The notes under the pieces: generated by a model
The model's database searches: none
What the model saw: only the letters and a program-made list of their open reading frames with translations
Told to the model about the DNA's origin: nothing
Shown here: positions 1-8,220 of the stretch, piece by piece
How the letters are laid out: every line of letters starts with the position of its first letter
Numbering within the stretch: the stretch's first letter is position 1
Made by a program: the position numbers and the translations under genes
Source: an uncultured Anaerolineae bacterium
GTDB taxonomy: Bacteria; Chloroflexota; Anaerolineae; Anaerolineales; Villigracilaceae
Direction of reading: 5' to 3'
NCBI GenBank assembly: GCA_903908605.1
Contig: CAIVSQ010000575.1
Coordinates: 1-64,000 of the forward strand
Length of the DNA stretch: 64,000 nucleotides

Positions 1-320
1 GGGTGCTGCGCCGAGGTGGGTTCATGTTAGCCGGTTTTATGAACCCGGTTTGTTATATTTTTGATTACTTGAAAGCCGAAAAAGGCATCCTGGAAGTAAA
101 GTATCCGCTTCCATATGCGGATGTGGATTACCCGGAGATGCTCGATTTTCAAGCCAGGCACAGCTGGCCATTGGAATACAGTCATACCCTAAGCGACCAA
201 ATAGCCGGGCAGTTGGAAGCAGGTTTTCACCTGGTAGGTTTCTATGAAGACCATCACAGCGAATTGGCGCTCAGCAAGTACACGCCCACCTACATGGCCA
301 CACGTTCATTGAAGCCTTGA
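1..320 (+). CDS. C-terminal fragment of a class I SAM-dependent methyltransferase (5' end outside window)
   Basis: Open frame runs in from the window edge; 'LRRGGFMLAGFMNP' resembles the post-motif III region of class I methyltransferases. Confidence 0.6.
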   Translation, partial: VLRRGGFMLAGFMNPVCYIFDYLKAEKGILEVKYPLPYADVDYPEMLDFQARHSWPLEYSHTLSDQIAGQLEAGFHLVGFYEDHHSELALSKYTPTYMATRSLKP

Positions 321-500
321 TTTCGAAACTATTTTTCCAGGTGGTATCTATCTTGTATAAATCTATGAGAAAATAGCTGTTTGGGCTTGGGCTTTGATTC
401 CTTGCGATAACTTGACGCACTAGAAGGTCTGTGCTAGTATCAATTAAAATGCCCATAATAGCGTGTACCCCGCTTTATTTCTTGGAGGAGAAAAGAAGAT

Positions 501-1244
501 ATGAATAAGAGATATGTGCAAATTTTGGTGGTAGTGTTGGCGGTCTTACTAAGCGCTTGTACCCGTACAGCATCATCCAGCCCTGTTGCCACAGCCACCC
601 CGAAGACGAATTTCCCCAAACCGGTTCCCACTTCCGGAATGAATTTGATCGAAGTAGCTGGCACCCAGACGGCAGTTGCAACGGCTGGTTTACCCATGCC
701 CAAAGCCACTGGGAATGATGCTGCCACACCCGTACAAGGTATAGCCCCTACGTTTACGCCTCTCGCAGGTGCCCAGGCGATTGTGCCAACCATCGACCCC
801 GCTCTGACCGCAGTTAATTCGCCGCTGCCTTCGCCGACCGGGGCTGTTGTGCCTACCCTGTCTTCCAATACACCGCTTCCACAGTCAACTGCTGCCCCGA
901 TCGTTAAGCCTGCTACCTACGAGCTGCATGAGGGCGAATTCCCCTACTGCCTGGCCCGGCGTTACAACATTAACCCCGAGGAGTTGCTAAATTTGAATGG
1001 CCTGGATAGCAACCAGAGTTATTATGCCCCGGGAACCATTGTCAAGATTCCGCAATCAGCGGCAGTATTCCCTGGACAACGCTCCTTGTTGGTTCACCCT
1101 GCAAAATATACTGTCCTGGCAGGGGATACGATTTACAAAATCGCTTGCAAATTTGGTGATGTTGATCCGATGGGCATCGTAAGCGCCAATAACCTGACTG
1201 GAAATTTCGCTCTGACCGCCGGCGCCTCCATCCAGATTCCGTAA
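501..1244 (+). CDS. LysM-domain lipoprotein
   Basis: Signal peptide plus lipobox 'LLSAC', Pro/Thr-rich linker, LysM-like repeats ('YCLARRYNINPEELLNLNGL', 'YTVLAGDTIYKIACKFGDVDPMGIVSANNL'); RBS ggagg upstream. Confidence 0.85.
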   Translation: MNKRYVQILVVVLAVLLSACTRTASSSPVATATPKTNFPKPVPTSGMNLIEVAGTQTAVATAGLPMPKATGNDAATPVQGIAPTFTPLAGAQAIVPTIDPALTAVNSPLPSPTGAVVPTLSSNTPLPQSTAAPIVKPATYELHEGEFPYCLARRYNINPEELLNLNGLDSNQSYYAPGTIVKIPQSAAVFPGQRSLLVHPAKYTVLAGDTIYKIACKFGDVDPMGIVSANNLTGNFALTAGASIQIP

Positions 1245-1262
1245 CCAGACAATAAAGCTATT

Positions 1263-1297
1263 ACACCCGGGCTGATCATTTGCCCGGGTGTTTCTTT
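1263..1297 (+). terminator. Intrinsic terminator after the LysM lipoprotein gene
   Basis: ACACCCGGGC-N9-GCCCGGGTGT followed by TTTCTTT. Confidence 0.75.
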
Positions 1298-1314
1298 GTA
1301 AAACGGAGTAAATT

Positions 1315-1842
1315 ATGAAATTTGAGCTGCTTAAGTCTGAAAATACCTACCAGGGGCGTGCCTTTAGTGTGCGACGTGATCATCTTTTGACCCCCGGGGG
1401 CAATACTGTCAAGTATGACATTATTGAACACATTGGTTCAGTCAGCATTGTGCCGGTTGATGAGCATGGAATGATGTATTTTGTCAGGCAGTATCGTCAT
1501 GCAGCACAGTTGGACTTGCTCGAATTACCTGCTGGCACGCTCGAACCCGGTGAGCCCCCCGAAGAGGCAGCTGCCCGTGAGGTTCGCGAAGAAGTTGGCA
1601 TGGCGGCTCAAACGCTTAAAAAGATTGGCAGTTTTTATCTTGCACCTGGTTATTCCACCGAACTTATGCATGTTTATCTCGCCACTGGCCTGACAGAAGA
1701 TCCACTTGATCCGGATCAGGATGAGTACCTTAGCGTGGAAAAGATACCAGTTGCTGAAGCGCTGCGCCTGGCTGAAAGCGGCCAGATGCAGGATGCCAAA
1801 TCGCTGGCAGCCCTGATGCTGGCAAGGCCATATCTACTTTGA
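1315..1842 (+). CDS. NUDIX hydrolase (ADP-ribose pyrophosphatase-like)
   Basis: Nudix box 'GTLEPGEPPEEAAAREVREEVG'. Confidence 0.9.
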   Translation: MKFELLKSENTYQGRAFSVRRDHLLTPGGNTVKYDIIEHIGSVSIVPVDEHGMMYFVRQYRHAAQLDLLELPAGTLEPGEPPEEAAAREVREEVGMAAQTLKKIGSFYLAPGYSTELMHVYLATGLTEDPLDPDQDEYLSVEKIPVAEALRLAESGQMQDAKSLAALMLARPYLL

Positions 1843-1947
1843 TAAATTGGCTAGCCGAAACTCGCTAGCTTCGTAAGTGTTGTCTCATCTACTTTTATAA
1901 CCTTTATTGTCCAAATATATGACAAGATTCGGCTGTTTTAGGTGTCA

Positions 1948-1982
1948 TTTATTACTATCAAGAATGAATTGATAGTAATAAA
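1948..1982. promoter_or_regulatory. Perfect 14-bp inverted repeat upstream of PFOR; candidate operator
   Basis: TTTATTACTATCAA-gaatgaa-TTGATAGTAATAAA; followed by an extended -10-like TGGCATAAT at 1995-2003. Confidence 0.6.
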
Positions 1983-2070
1983 CTTGTTCAAATGTGGCAT
2001 AATTAGCTTGTTTGCGAAAAATTTCACAATCATCAGAATGCGTTCTGATCCTTACTTAATAGGAGTTAAA

Positions 2071-5000
2071 ATGACAAAACGATCCATGATCACCATTGAC
2101 GGAAATGAGGCAGCTGCATCGGTTGCATATCGTGTCAGTGAGGTGATCGCAATTTATCCCATCACCCCTTCTTCAACGATGGGTGAGTTATCAGATGAAT
2201 GGGCGTCAAAAACCAAACCCAATATTTGGGGAACGGCCCCGCACGTCATCGAAATGGAATCTGAAGGCGGCGCTGCAGGCGCCGTCCACGGAGCGTTGCA
2301 GACGGGCGCGTTGACAACCACGTTTACGGCCAGCCAGGGTTTGCTGCTCATGATCCCCAATATGTATAAAATCGCGGGCGAATTGACCAGCACTGTCTTT
2401 CATATCGCGGCACGTGCTATTGCAGCACAGGGGCTTTCCATTTATGGTGATCACCAGGACGTGATGGCCGCTCGCCAGACAGGTTGGGCGATGCTTTCCT
2501 CCGGTTCTGTTCAGGAAGCGCATGACATGGCTGCCATTGCGCACGCTTCCACGCTCAAATCCCGCCTTCCGTTCCTTCACTTTTTTGATGGTTTCCGTAC
2601 ATCGCATGAAGTTGCCAAGATTGAGCAATTGACTGACGATGATTTGCGTGAAATGATCGACATGGATCTTGTTCAGGCCCATCGCGCTCGTGGTCTTTCC
2701 CCGGATCATCCGTTTATCCGTGGAACGGCGCAAAACCCCGATGTCTATTTCCAGGGACGCGAAACGGTTAACCCGTTTTACGCTGCCTTACCCGCCATGG
2801 TTCAGGCTGATATGGATAAATTCGCCAAGTTGACCGGGCGTCAGTATCACCTGTTTGACTATGTTGGGCATCCGGAAGCTGAACGTATTGCGATTGTAAT
2901 GGGTTCTGGCGGAGAGACGCTTGAATCGACCGTTGATTACCTTGTGGAACGTGGCGAACGGGTTGGCGCAGTGCGTGTGCGTTTGTATCGCCCGTTTGAT
3001 ACTGAAGCATTCATCCGATCTTTGCCCAAGAGTGTCAAGTCGATTGCTGTACTCGATCGCACCAAAGAACCAGGTGCAGCTGGCGACCCGATGTACCTGG
3101 ATATTGTTAACGCCTTGTTCGAATCCGGGCGCAGTGATATCAAGGTGATTGCTGGCCGTTATGGTCTTTCTTCCAAGGAATTTACCCCTGCAATGGCCAA
3201 GGCTGTCCTGGATGAATTGAAAAAAGAGACCCCAAAAAGGCACTTTACGGTTGGAATTAATGACGACGTGTCGCACACCAGCTTGGAAGTTGATTCATCT
3301 TTCAGTATTGAATTCCCCGAAACTGTGCGTTGCGTGTTTATTGGTTTGGGTGCGGATGGCACCGTGGGCGCTAACAAGAACTCGATCAAAATCATCGGCG
3401 AAGAGACGCCCAATTATGCACAGGGTTTCTTCTACTATGACTCCAAGAAGTCAGGTACGCTGACGGCTTCCCACCTGCGTTTTGGTCCCAAGCCATTGAA
3501 GGCGGCGTACCTTATTTCGGCAAACACGGCCAATTTTGTTGCTTGTCACCAATTTAGCTTCCTGGAACGTTATGACGTGGTTAAATACGCCCAGCCCGGG
3601 GGTACCTTCCTGCTTAACAGCCTCTTCGGACCTGATGAAGTCTGGGATAACCTTCCGGTGGAAGTTCAACAGGCCATCATTACTAAGAAACTCAAGTTTT
3701 ATAACATTAATGCCTATGAAGTGGCTGAACTGACCGGTATGGGCAGCCGCGTGAATACCATTATGCAGACCTGTTTCTTCGCCATCTCGGGTGTTCTACC
3801 GCGTGAACAGGCTATCGAAGAGATCAAGCATTCCATTGAAAAGACGTACGGTAAGCGTGGCGAAGCGGTTGTCCGCAAGAACTTTGAAGCTGTGGACCAG
3901 ACCCTGACCCACTTGTATGAGATTAAGGTTCCCGAAAAAGCTGAAGGGTCTATCTCTATGCGGGCACGTGTTCCAGCAGAAGCGCCTGACTTTGTCAAGA
4001 AGACCCTGGGACCGATCATTGCCCTCGAAGGTGAGGAAGTGCCGGTTTCTGCCATGCCTGTCGATGGCACATTCCCGAGTGGCACCACCCAGTGGGAAAA
4101 GAGAAATATTGCACTTGAAATTCCTGTTTGGGAACCAGACCTGTGCATCCAGTGTGGCAAGTGCGTGTTTGTTTGTCCGCACGCTGTTATCCGTCACAAA
4201 GTGTACCCCACTGCCGAGCTTGAATCCGCGCCTGCCACATTCAAGCACATGGATTCGAAATTCAAAGAATTCCCTGGTATGGCATACACCATCCAGGTTG
4301 CCCCTGAGGACTGCACGGGTTGCACACTTTGTGTTGAGGCCTGCCCTGTGAAGGATAAAACCCAGGTGGGTCGCAAGGCAGTCAATATGGCTCCCCAACC
4401 TGCCCTGCGCGATACCGAAGTTGCCAATTGGGACTTTTTCTACAACCTGCCCGAAGTTGACCGGACCCTGTTCAACCCGTCCACCATCAAAAACTCCCAG
4501 CTTCTCCAGCCGTTGTTCGAGTTCTCCGGCGCGTGTGCTGGTTGTGGTGAAACTCCCTACATCAAGCTCGTTTCCCAGCTATATGGTGATCGCGCCGTTA
4601 TTGCCAATGCTACCGGTTGTTCCTCCATTTACGGTGGCAACCTGCCCACCACACCGTGGGCTGTCAACAAAGATGGTCGTGGTCCGGCCTGGTCGAATTC
4701 GCTGTTTGAAGATAACGCGGAATTTGGCCTGGGCATGCGTTTGACCCTCGACAAACAAACGGAATATATCCACTTCCTGCTCAAGCAATTGTCAGCCGAT
4801 TTGGGCTCACTGGCAGAAGAACTTTTGACTGCTGATCAGTCCACCGAAACGGGCATCAAGAAACAGCGCGAGCGCGTGGAAGTCCTCAAGCAGATGCTTG
4901 CCTCGAAGACCGATCCGAAATCCCGAGATTTGCTGAGCCTGGCTGACTTGCTGGTGAAGAAAACCGTCTGGATTATTGGTGGAGACGGTTGGGCCTATGA

Positions 5001-5634
5001 CATCGGCTACGGTGGTCTCGATCATGTTCTGGCTTCGGGTCGTAATGTAAACGTGCTTGTGCTTGATACTGAAGTGTATTCCAACACAGGTGGTCAGGCT
5101 TCCAAATCCACCCCGCGCGCAGCTGTGGCGAAATTTGCCACCAGCGGTAAGGGAACTTCCAAGAAGGACTTGGGCCTGATCGCGATGTCTTACGGTTATG
5201 TCTATGTAGCTCGCATTGCCATGGGCATGAGCGATCAGCAGACCTTGAAAGCCATCATTGAAGCGGAAGCTTTTGATGGACCGTCCCTGATTATTGCTTA
5301 CTCGCACTGTATCGCGCATGGTATCGATATGGCCAAGGGCCTTGAGCAACAAAAACTGGCTGTTCAGTCTGGTCACTGGCCTCTCTATCGTTACAACCCG
5401 GATATGATCGCTCAGGGACAAAATCCCCTCAGCCTGGATTCAAAGGATCCTTCCATCCCCCTGGAACAGTATGTATACAACGAAACACGTTATCGCATGT
5501 TGATCCAGTCTGACGAAGCCCGCGCCGAATTACTGTTAAAAGCCGCTCAGAATGACATTGGCAAGCGATGGGAGTATTACCAACAGATGGCCTCCATGCA
5601 CTATGGTAAACCGGCGGCCACCGACAACAAGTAA
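2071..5634 (+). CDS. nifJ: Pyruvate:ferredoxin (flavodoxin) oxidoreductase
   Basis: Full-length single-chain PFOR; 'YPITPSSTMGELSDEWA', ferredoxin motifs 'CIQCGKCVFVCPH' and 'CTGCTLCVEACPVKD', TPP domain 'GDGWAYDIGYGGLDHVLASG'. Start placed at 2071 behind 'aggag'; the track's 1942 start is over-extended. Confidence 0.96.
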   Translation: MTKRSMITIDGNEAAASVAYRVSEVIAIYPITPSSTMGELSDEWASKTKPNIWGTAPHVIEMESEGGAAGAVHGALQTGALTTTFTASQGLLLMIPNMYKIAGELTSTVFHIAARAIAAQGLSIYGDHQDVMAARQTGWAMLSSGSVQEAHDMAAIAHASTLKSRLPFLHFFDGFRTSHEVAKIEQLTDDDLREMIDMDLVQAHRARGLSPDHPFIRGTAQNPDVYFQGRETVNPFYAALPAMVQADMDKFAKLTGRQYHLFDYVGHPEAERIAIVMGSGGETLESTVDYLVERGERVGAVRVRLYRPFDTEAFIRSLPKSVKSIAVLDRTKEPGAAGDPMYLDIVNALFESGRSDIKVIAGRYGLSSKEFTPAMAKAVLDELKKETPKRHFTVGINDDVSHTSLEVDSSFSIEFPETVRCVFIGLGADGTVGANKNSIKIIGEETPNYAQGFFYYDSKKSGTLTASHLRFGPKPLKAAYLISANTANFVACHQFSFLERYDVVKYAQPGGTFLLNSLFGPDEVWDNLPVEVQQAIITKKLKFYNINAYEVAELTGMGSRVNTIMQTCFFAISGVLPREQAIEEIKHSIEKTYGKRGEAVVRKNFEAVDQTLTHLYEIKVPEKAEGSISMRARVPAEAPDFVKKTLGPIIALEGEEVPVSAMPVDGTFPSGTTQWEKRNIALEIPVWEPDLCIQCGKCVFVCPHAVIRHKVYPTAELESAPATFKHMDSKFKEFPGMAYTIQVAPEDCTGCTLCVEACPVKDKTQVGRKAVNMAPQPALRDTEVANWDFFYNLPEVDRTLFNPSTIKNSQLLQPLFEFSGACAGCGETPYIKLVSQLYGDRAVIANATGCSSIYGGNLPTTPWAVNKDGRGPAWSNSLFEDNAEFGLGMRLTLDKQTEYIHFLLKQLSADLGSLAEELLTADQSTETGIKKQRERVEVLKQMLASKTDPKSRDLLSLADLLVKKTVWIIGGDGWAYDIGYGGLDHVLASGRNVNVLVLDTEVYSNTGGQASKSTPRAAVAKFATSGKGTSKKDLGLIAMSYGYVYVARIAMGMSDQQTLKAIIEAEAFDGPSLIIAYSHCIAHGIDMAKGLEQQKLAVQSGHWPLYRYNPDMIAQGQNPLSLDSKDPSIPLEQYVYNETRYRMLIQSDEARAELLLKAAQNDIGKRWEYYQQMASMHYGKPAATDNK

Positions 5635-5706
5635 TAATCTATGGGAAAGTGGGACACGGGTAAACTTAACGTGTCCTACTTTCTTTCCTGGAAAATTTGA
5701 GGAAAA

Positions 5707-6708
5707 ATGACTGACCTAACAACTCATTATCTCGGTTTAACGCTTAAAAATCCTATCGTCGCTGCTGCCTCACCGCTTACAAAAAAAATAGAGACTGCCA
5801 AGAAGTTGGATGATGCCGGTGTCGGCGCGATAGTGATGTATTCACTGTTTGAAGAACAAATTATTCACGAAAGCCTCGAACTGGATCATTACCTTTCCCG
5901 TGGGGCCAACACATTTGCAGAAGCACTCTCCTATTTACCAGAAATTAGCAGCTATAACATGGGGCCTGGTAAGTATCTTGACCATCTGGCTGCGATTAAA
6001 AAATCAGTCAGTGTACCTGTCATAGGTAGCCTGAATGGTGTCTCCAAAGGTGGATGGACGCGTTATGCCCATCATATGCAGGAAGCTGGCGCTGATGCAA
6101 TTGAATTAAATCTTTACTATCTTCCTGCCGATCCCGATTTAACTGCAAATGAATTGGAAAACACCTACGTGGAATTGATCTCGGATGTTCGGAAATCCTT
6201 GTCGATCCCGCTTTCAGTAAAAATCAGCCCATTCACCACCGCTTTGCCCAATTTCGCCAAACGCTGCGCGGAGGCCGGTGCCAATGGCATGGTTTTATTT
6301 AACCGTTTTTACCAACCGGATATTGACCTGGAAAACCTGGAAGTGGTTCACAGCCTATCATTGAGTACCTCTGAAGAGCTGCGTCTGCCTCTCCGTTGGA
6401 TATCCATTTTGTACGGCAAAGTGAATATTGACCTGGCTTTGACCAGTGGCGTTCATACTGCCACCGATGTAATCAAGTCCATGATGGTTGGTGCCAAGGC
6501 AGTGATGGTTGCTTCTGAGTTGTTGAAAAACGGGTATGGCCGGGTCCCTGATATGCTCGCAACCATGACTTCATGGATGGAGGAGCACGAGTACGAATCT
6601 GTTCAGCAGATGCAGGGTAGCATGAGTCAGCAGTCTGTCAAGGAACCTGCCGCCTACGAACGTAATAACTATATGCAGGTGTTGGGAACCTACCGCGACT
6701 TGCCCTAA
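5707..6708 (+). CDS. Dihydroorotate dehydrogenase-like FMN TIM-barrel protein
   Basis: DHOD-family fold motifs ('LGLTLKNPIVAAASPLT', 'VPVIGSLNG', 'ADAIELNLYY', 'SIPLSVKISPF', 'SGVHTATDVIKSMMVGAKAVMVAS'). Confidence 0.85.
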   Translation: MTDLTTHYLGLTLKNPIVAAASPLTKKIETAKKLDDAGVGAIVMYSLFEEQIIHESLELDHYLSRGANTFAEALSYLPEISSYNMGPGKYLDHLAAIKKSVSVPVIGSLNGVSKGGWTRYAHHMQEAGADAIELNLYYLPADPDLTANELENTYVELISDVRKSLSIPLSVKISPFTTALPNFAKRCAEAGANGMVLFNRFYQPDIDLENLEVVHSLSLSTSEELRLPLRWISILYGKVNIDLALTSGVHTATDVIKSMMVGAKAVMVASELLKNGYGRVPDMLATMTSWMEEHEYESVQQMQGSMSQQSVKEPAAYERNNYMQVLGTYRDLP

Positions 6709-6726
6709 TAAAACACTAGTTTAAAT

Positions 6727-6769
6727 AAAATCCCCGGGAAGCCAACCAATGGCGTGCCCCGGGGATTTT
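6727..6769 (+). terminator. Terminator after the DHOD-like gene
   Basis: 12-bp perfect stem AAAATCCCCGGG / CCCGGGGATTTT. Confidence 0.75.
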
Positions 6770-6986
6770 ATGTCTGTTGGTTGACGATTAATTCATAAGC
6801 TTGTTATCGGCTCAGCAATATGACAGCGAATGGATTTAGTTGAAAAAACGCCAGAAACTCAAGCATATACTTTCTTGCACGTCCTACCCGGCCGAAATTG
6901 GCAGTAAAGGAGTTTTTGTAAAGTGGCACTTATGTTTTCCCGCAGAAAGTAGTAATTCTCAAACCGGGCAAGGAGAAAATGCCGGG

Positions 6987-7439
6987 TTAATTTTTGTGCC
7001 CAAAATAACTGAAAGCGATCAGGATGCCTGAAACCAGTGTAATGGCGGCTCCGAATTGCAGGACATCGCTGTAATTTTTAACATCCACCAGCTTTTCAAC
7101 AAACTTCACAGCCATGACCAGCACAATCATACTGCTGAGCTTGGTTTTCAAGTCATACAGGTCGTGAGCTTCCATCCATGTGGGGATGATCACATCCTCT
7201 ATAAACAGTTCATAAAGATTCACCGAAAAAATCAGTAAGGTTGTAGCGATCAAGAAACTATCCACAATTTCAATCAAGGCTATGGTAATCCCGATGTCCA
7301 CCCCTCGACTTTCAATAATCATGCTGACCGCATGCCATGTTTGGAAAATACCCCAAACAAAAGCAGCCAGGGCTGCAAAAAGAAGTGCCAGCACCCCAAT
7401 GATTGTAAGATAACGAGAACTCTCAAGTATTTTTTTCAT
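6987..7439 (-). CDS. YqhA/UPF0114 family membrane protein
   Basis: About 150 aa with multiple TM segments; 'ALIEIVDSFLIATTLLIFSVNLYELFI' typical of UPF0114. Confidence 0.8.
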   Translation of the reverse strand: MKKILESSRYLTIIGVLALLFAALAAFVWGIFQTWHAVSMIIESRGVDIGITIALIEIVDSFLIATTLLIFSVNLYELFIEDVIIPTWMEAHDLYDLKTKLSSMIVLVMAVKFVEKLVDVKNYSDVLQFGAAITLVSGILIAFSYFGHKN

Positions 7440-7602
7440 CTTTCCTCACTCCTGCCCCAGCAGAATACCGTCTTCTGTTACTGGGGAAAATATGTTATCC
7501 GACGTCTTTTTATTAAAAAGAACCGTCCTCCAAGTATTTTAGAAAGGCGGTTCATTCAGATAAATCTCAGTGATTATTTTATCTGCGACACCCGGGCCAA
7601 AT

Positions 7603-7866
7603 TTAGAGTTGTTCAAACCGGCTGACTGGAACCACGAAAACTGTTGCACGTTTTTGCTCATTTGCAACAGCTGTGGTGGTTTTGCGCAATAATGCGATGG
7701 CAGGCTCAACTTGCTCATCATCAACACCAATCAGGAGGGTTGTACTTCCTTTGCGGAATAAACCTCCAGTGGATGCTACGCGAGTCACACGAAAATTATC
7801 CGCGGTCAATGCCCCGATAACGTTATCCACGTCATCATCCTTGATAATGGCAAATAGTAATTTCAT
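7603..7866 (-). CDS. PII-like cyclic-di-AMP receptor (DarA/PstA family)
   Basis: 'MKLLFAIIKDDDVDNVIGALTADNFRVTRVASTGGLFRKGSTTLLIGVDDEQVEPAIALL' resembles DarA. Confidence 0.85.
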   Translation of the reverse strand: MKLLFAIIKDDDVDNVIGALTADNFRVTRVASTGGLFRKGSTTLLIGVDDEQVEPAIALLRKTTTAVANEQKRATVFVVPVSRFEQL

Positions 7867-7868
7867 GG

Positions 7869-8210
7869 CTAAAACTCCTCAAATCGCTCAACTGGCAAGC
7901 TAAACATGGTGGCACCGCCTACTGTCACGGGGACGGGGGTCGGCATGGGAAGTGGGGAACCTTCAAGCGGAATTGCGAGATACTCAACTCGTTGACGGCA
8001 GGAAGACTGCAGCGCTTTGTGAACTTTTTCTTCTTCATTATCACGCAAACCGATTAACAAGGTGGCGTTTCGGCGGCCAAGAAAACCTCCGGCGCTGGAA
8101 AGATGAGTGACGGGCGCGTGGATTTGTTCAAGCGCGCGTAATGCCAGGTCCACATCCTGCTCCTGGATGACTGCGGTCATGATGAAATGAATATTGGTTG
8201 ATTCTGACAT
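7869..8210 (-). CDS. Second DarA/PII-like cyclic-di-AMP receptor paralog
   Basis: 'DLALRALEQIHAPVTHLSSAGGFLGRRNATLLIGLRDNEEEKVHKAL'; start at 8210 behind GGAGCA. Confidence 0.75.
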   Translation of the reverse strand: MSESTNIHFIMTAVIQEQDVDLALRALEQIHAPVTHLSSAGGFLGRRNATLLIGLRDNEEEKVHKALQSSCRQRVEYLAIPLEGSPLPMPTPVPVTVGGATMFSLPVERFEEF

Positions 8211-8220
8211 ATATTGCTCC

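Noticed and set aside
1942-2070. 43-codon N-terminal extension of PFOR in the supplied ORF
   Set aside because: No SD before 1942, content is promoter-like (inverted repeat, -10), and conserved PFOR sequence starts after ATG 2071 with aggag upstream
2206-5421. Numerous long antisense ORFs opposite nifJ
   Set aside because: Coding shadow of a strongly coding plus-strand gene; no family motifs
6840-7031. 63-aa plus-strand ORF overlapping the yqhA 3' end
   Set aside because: No SD, no motif, antisense overlap with a supported gene
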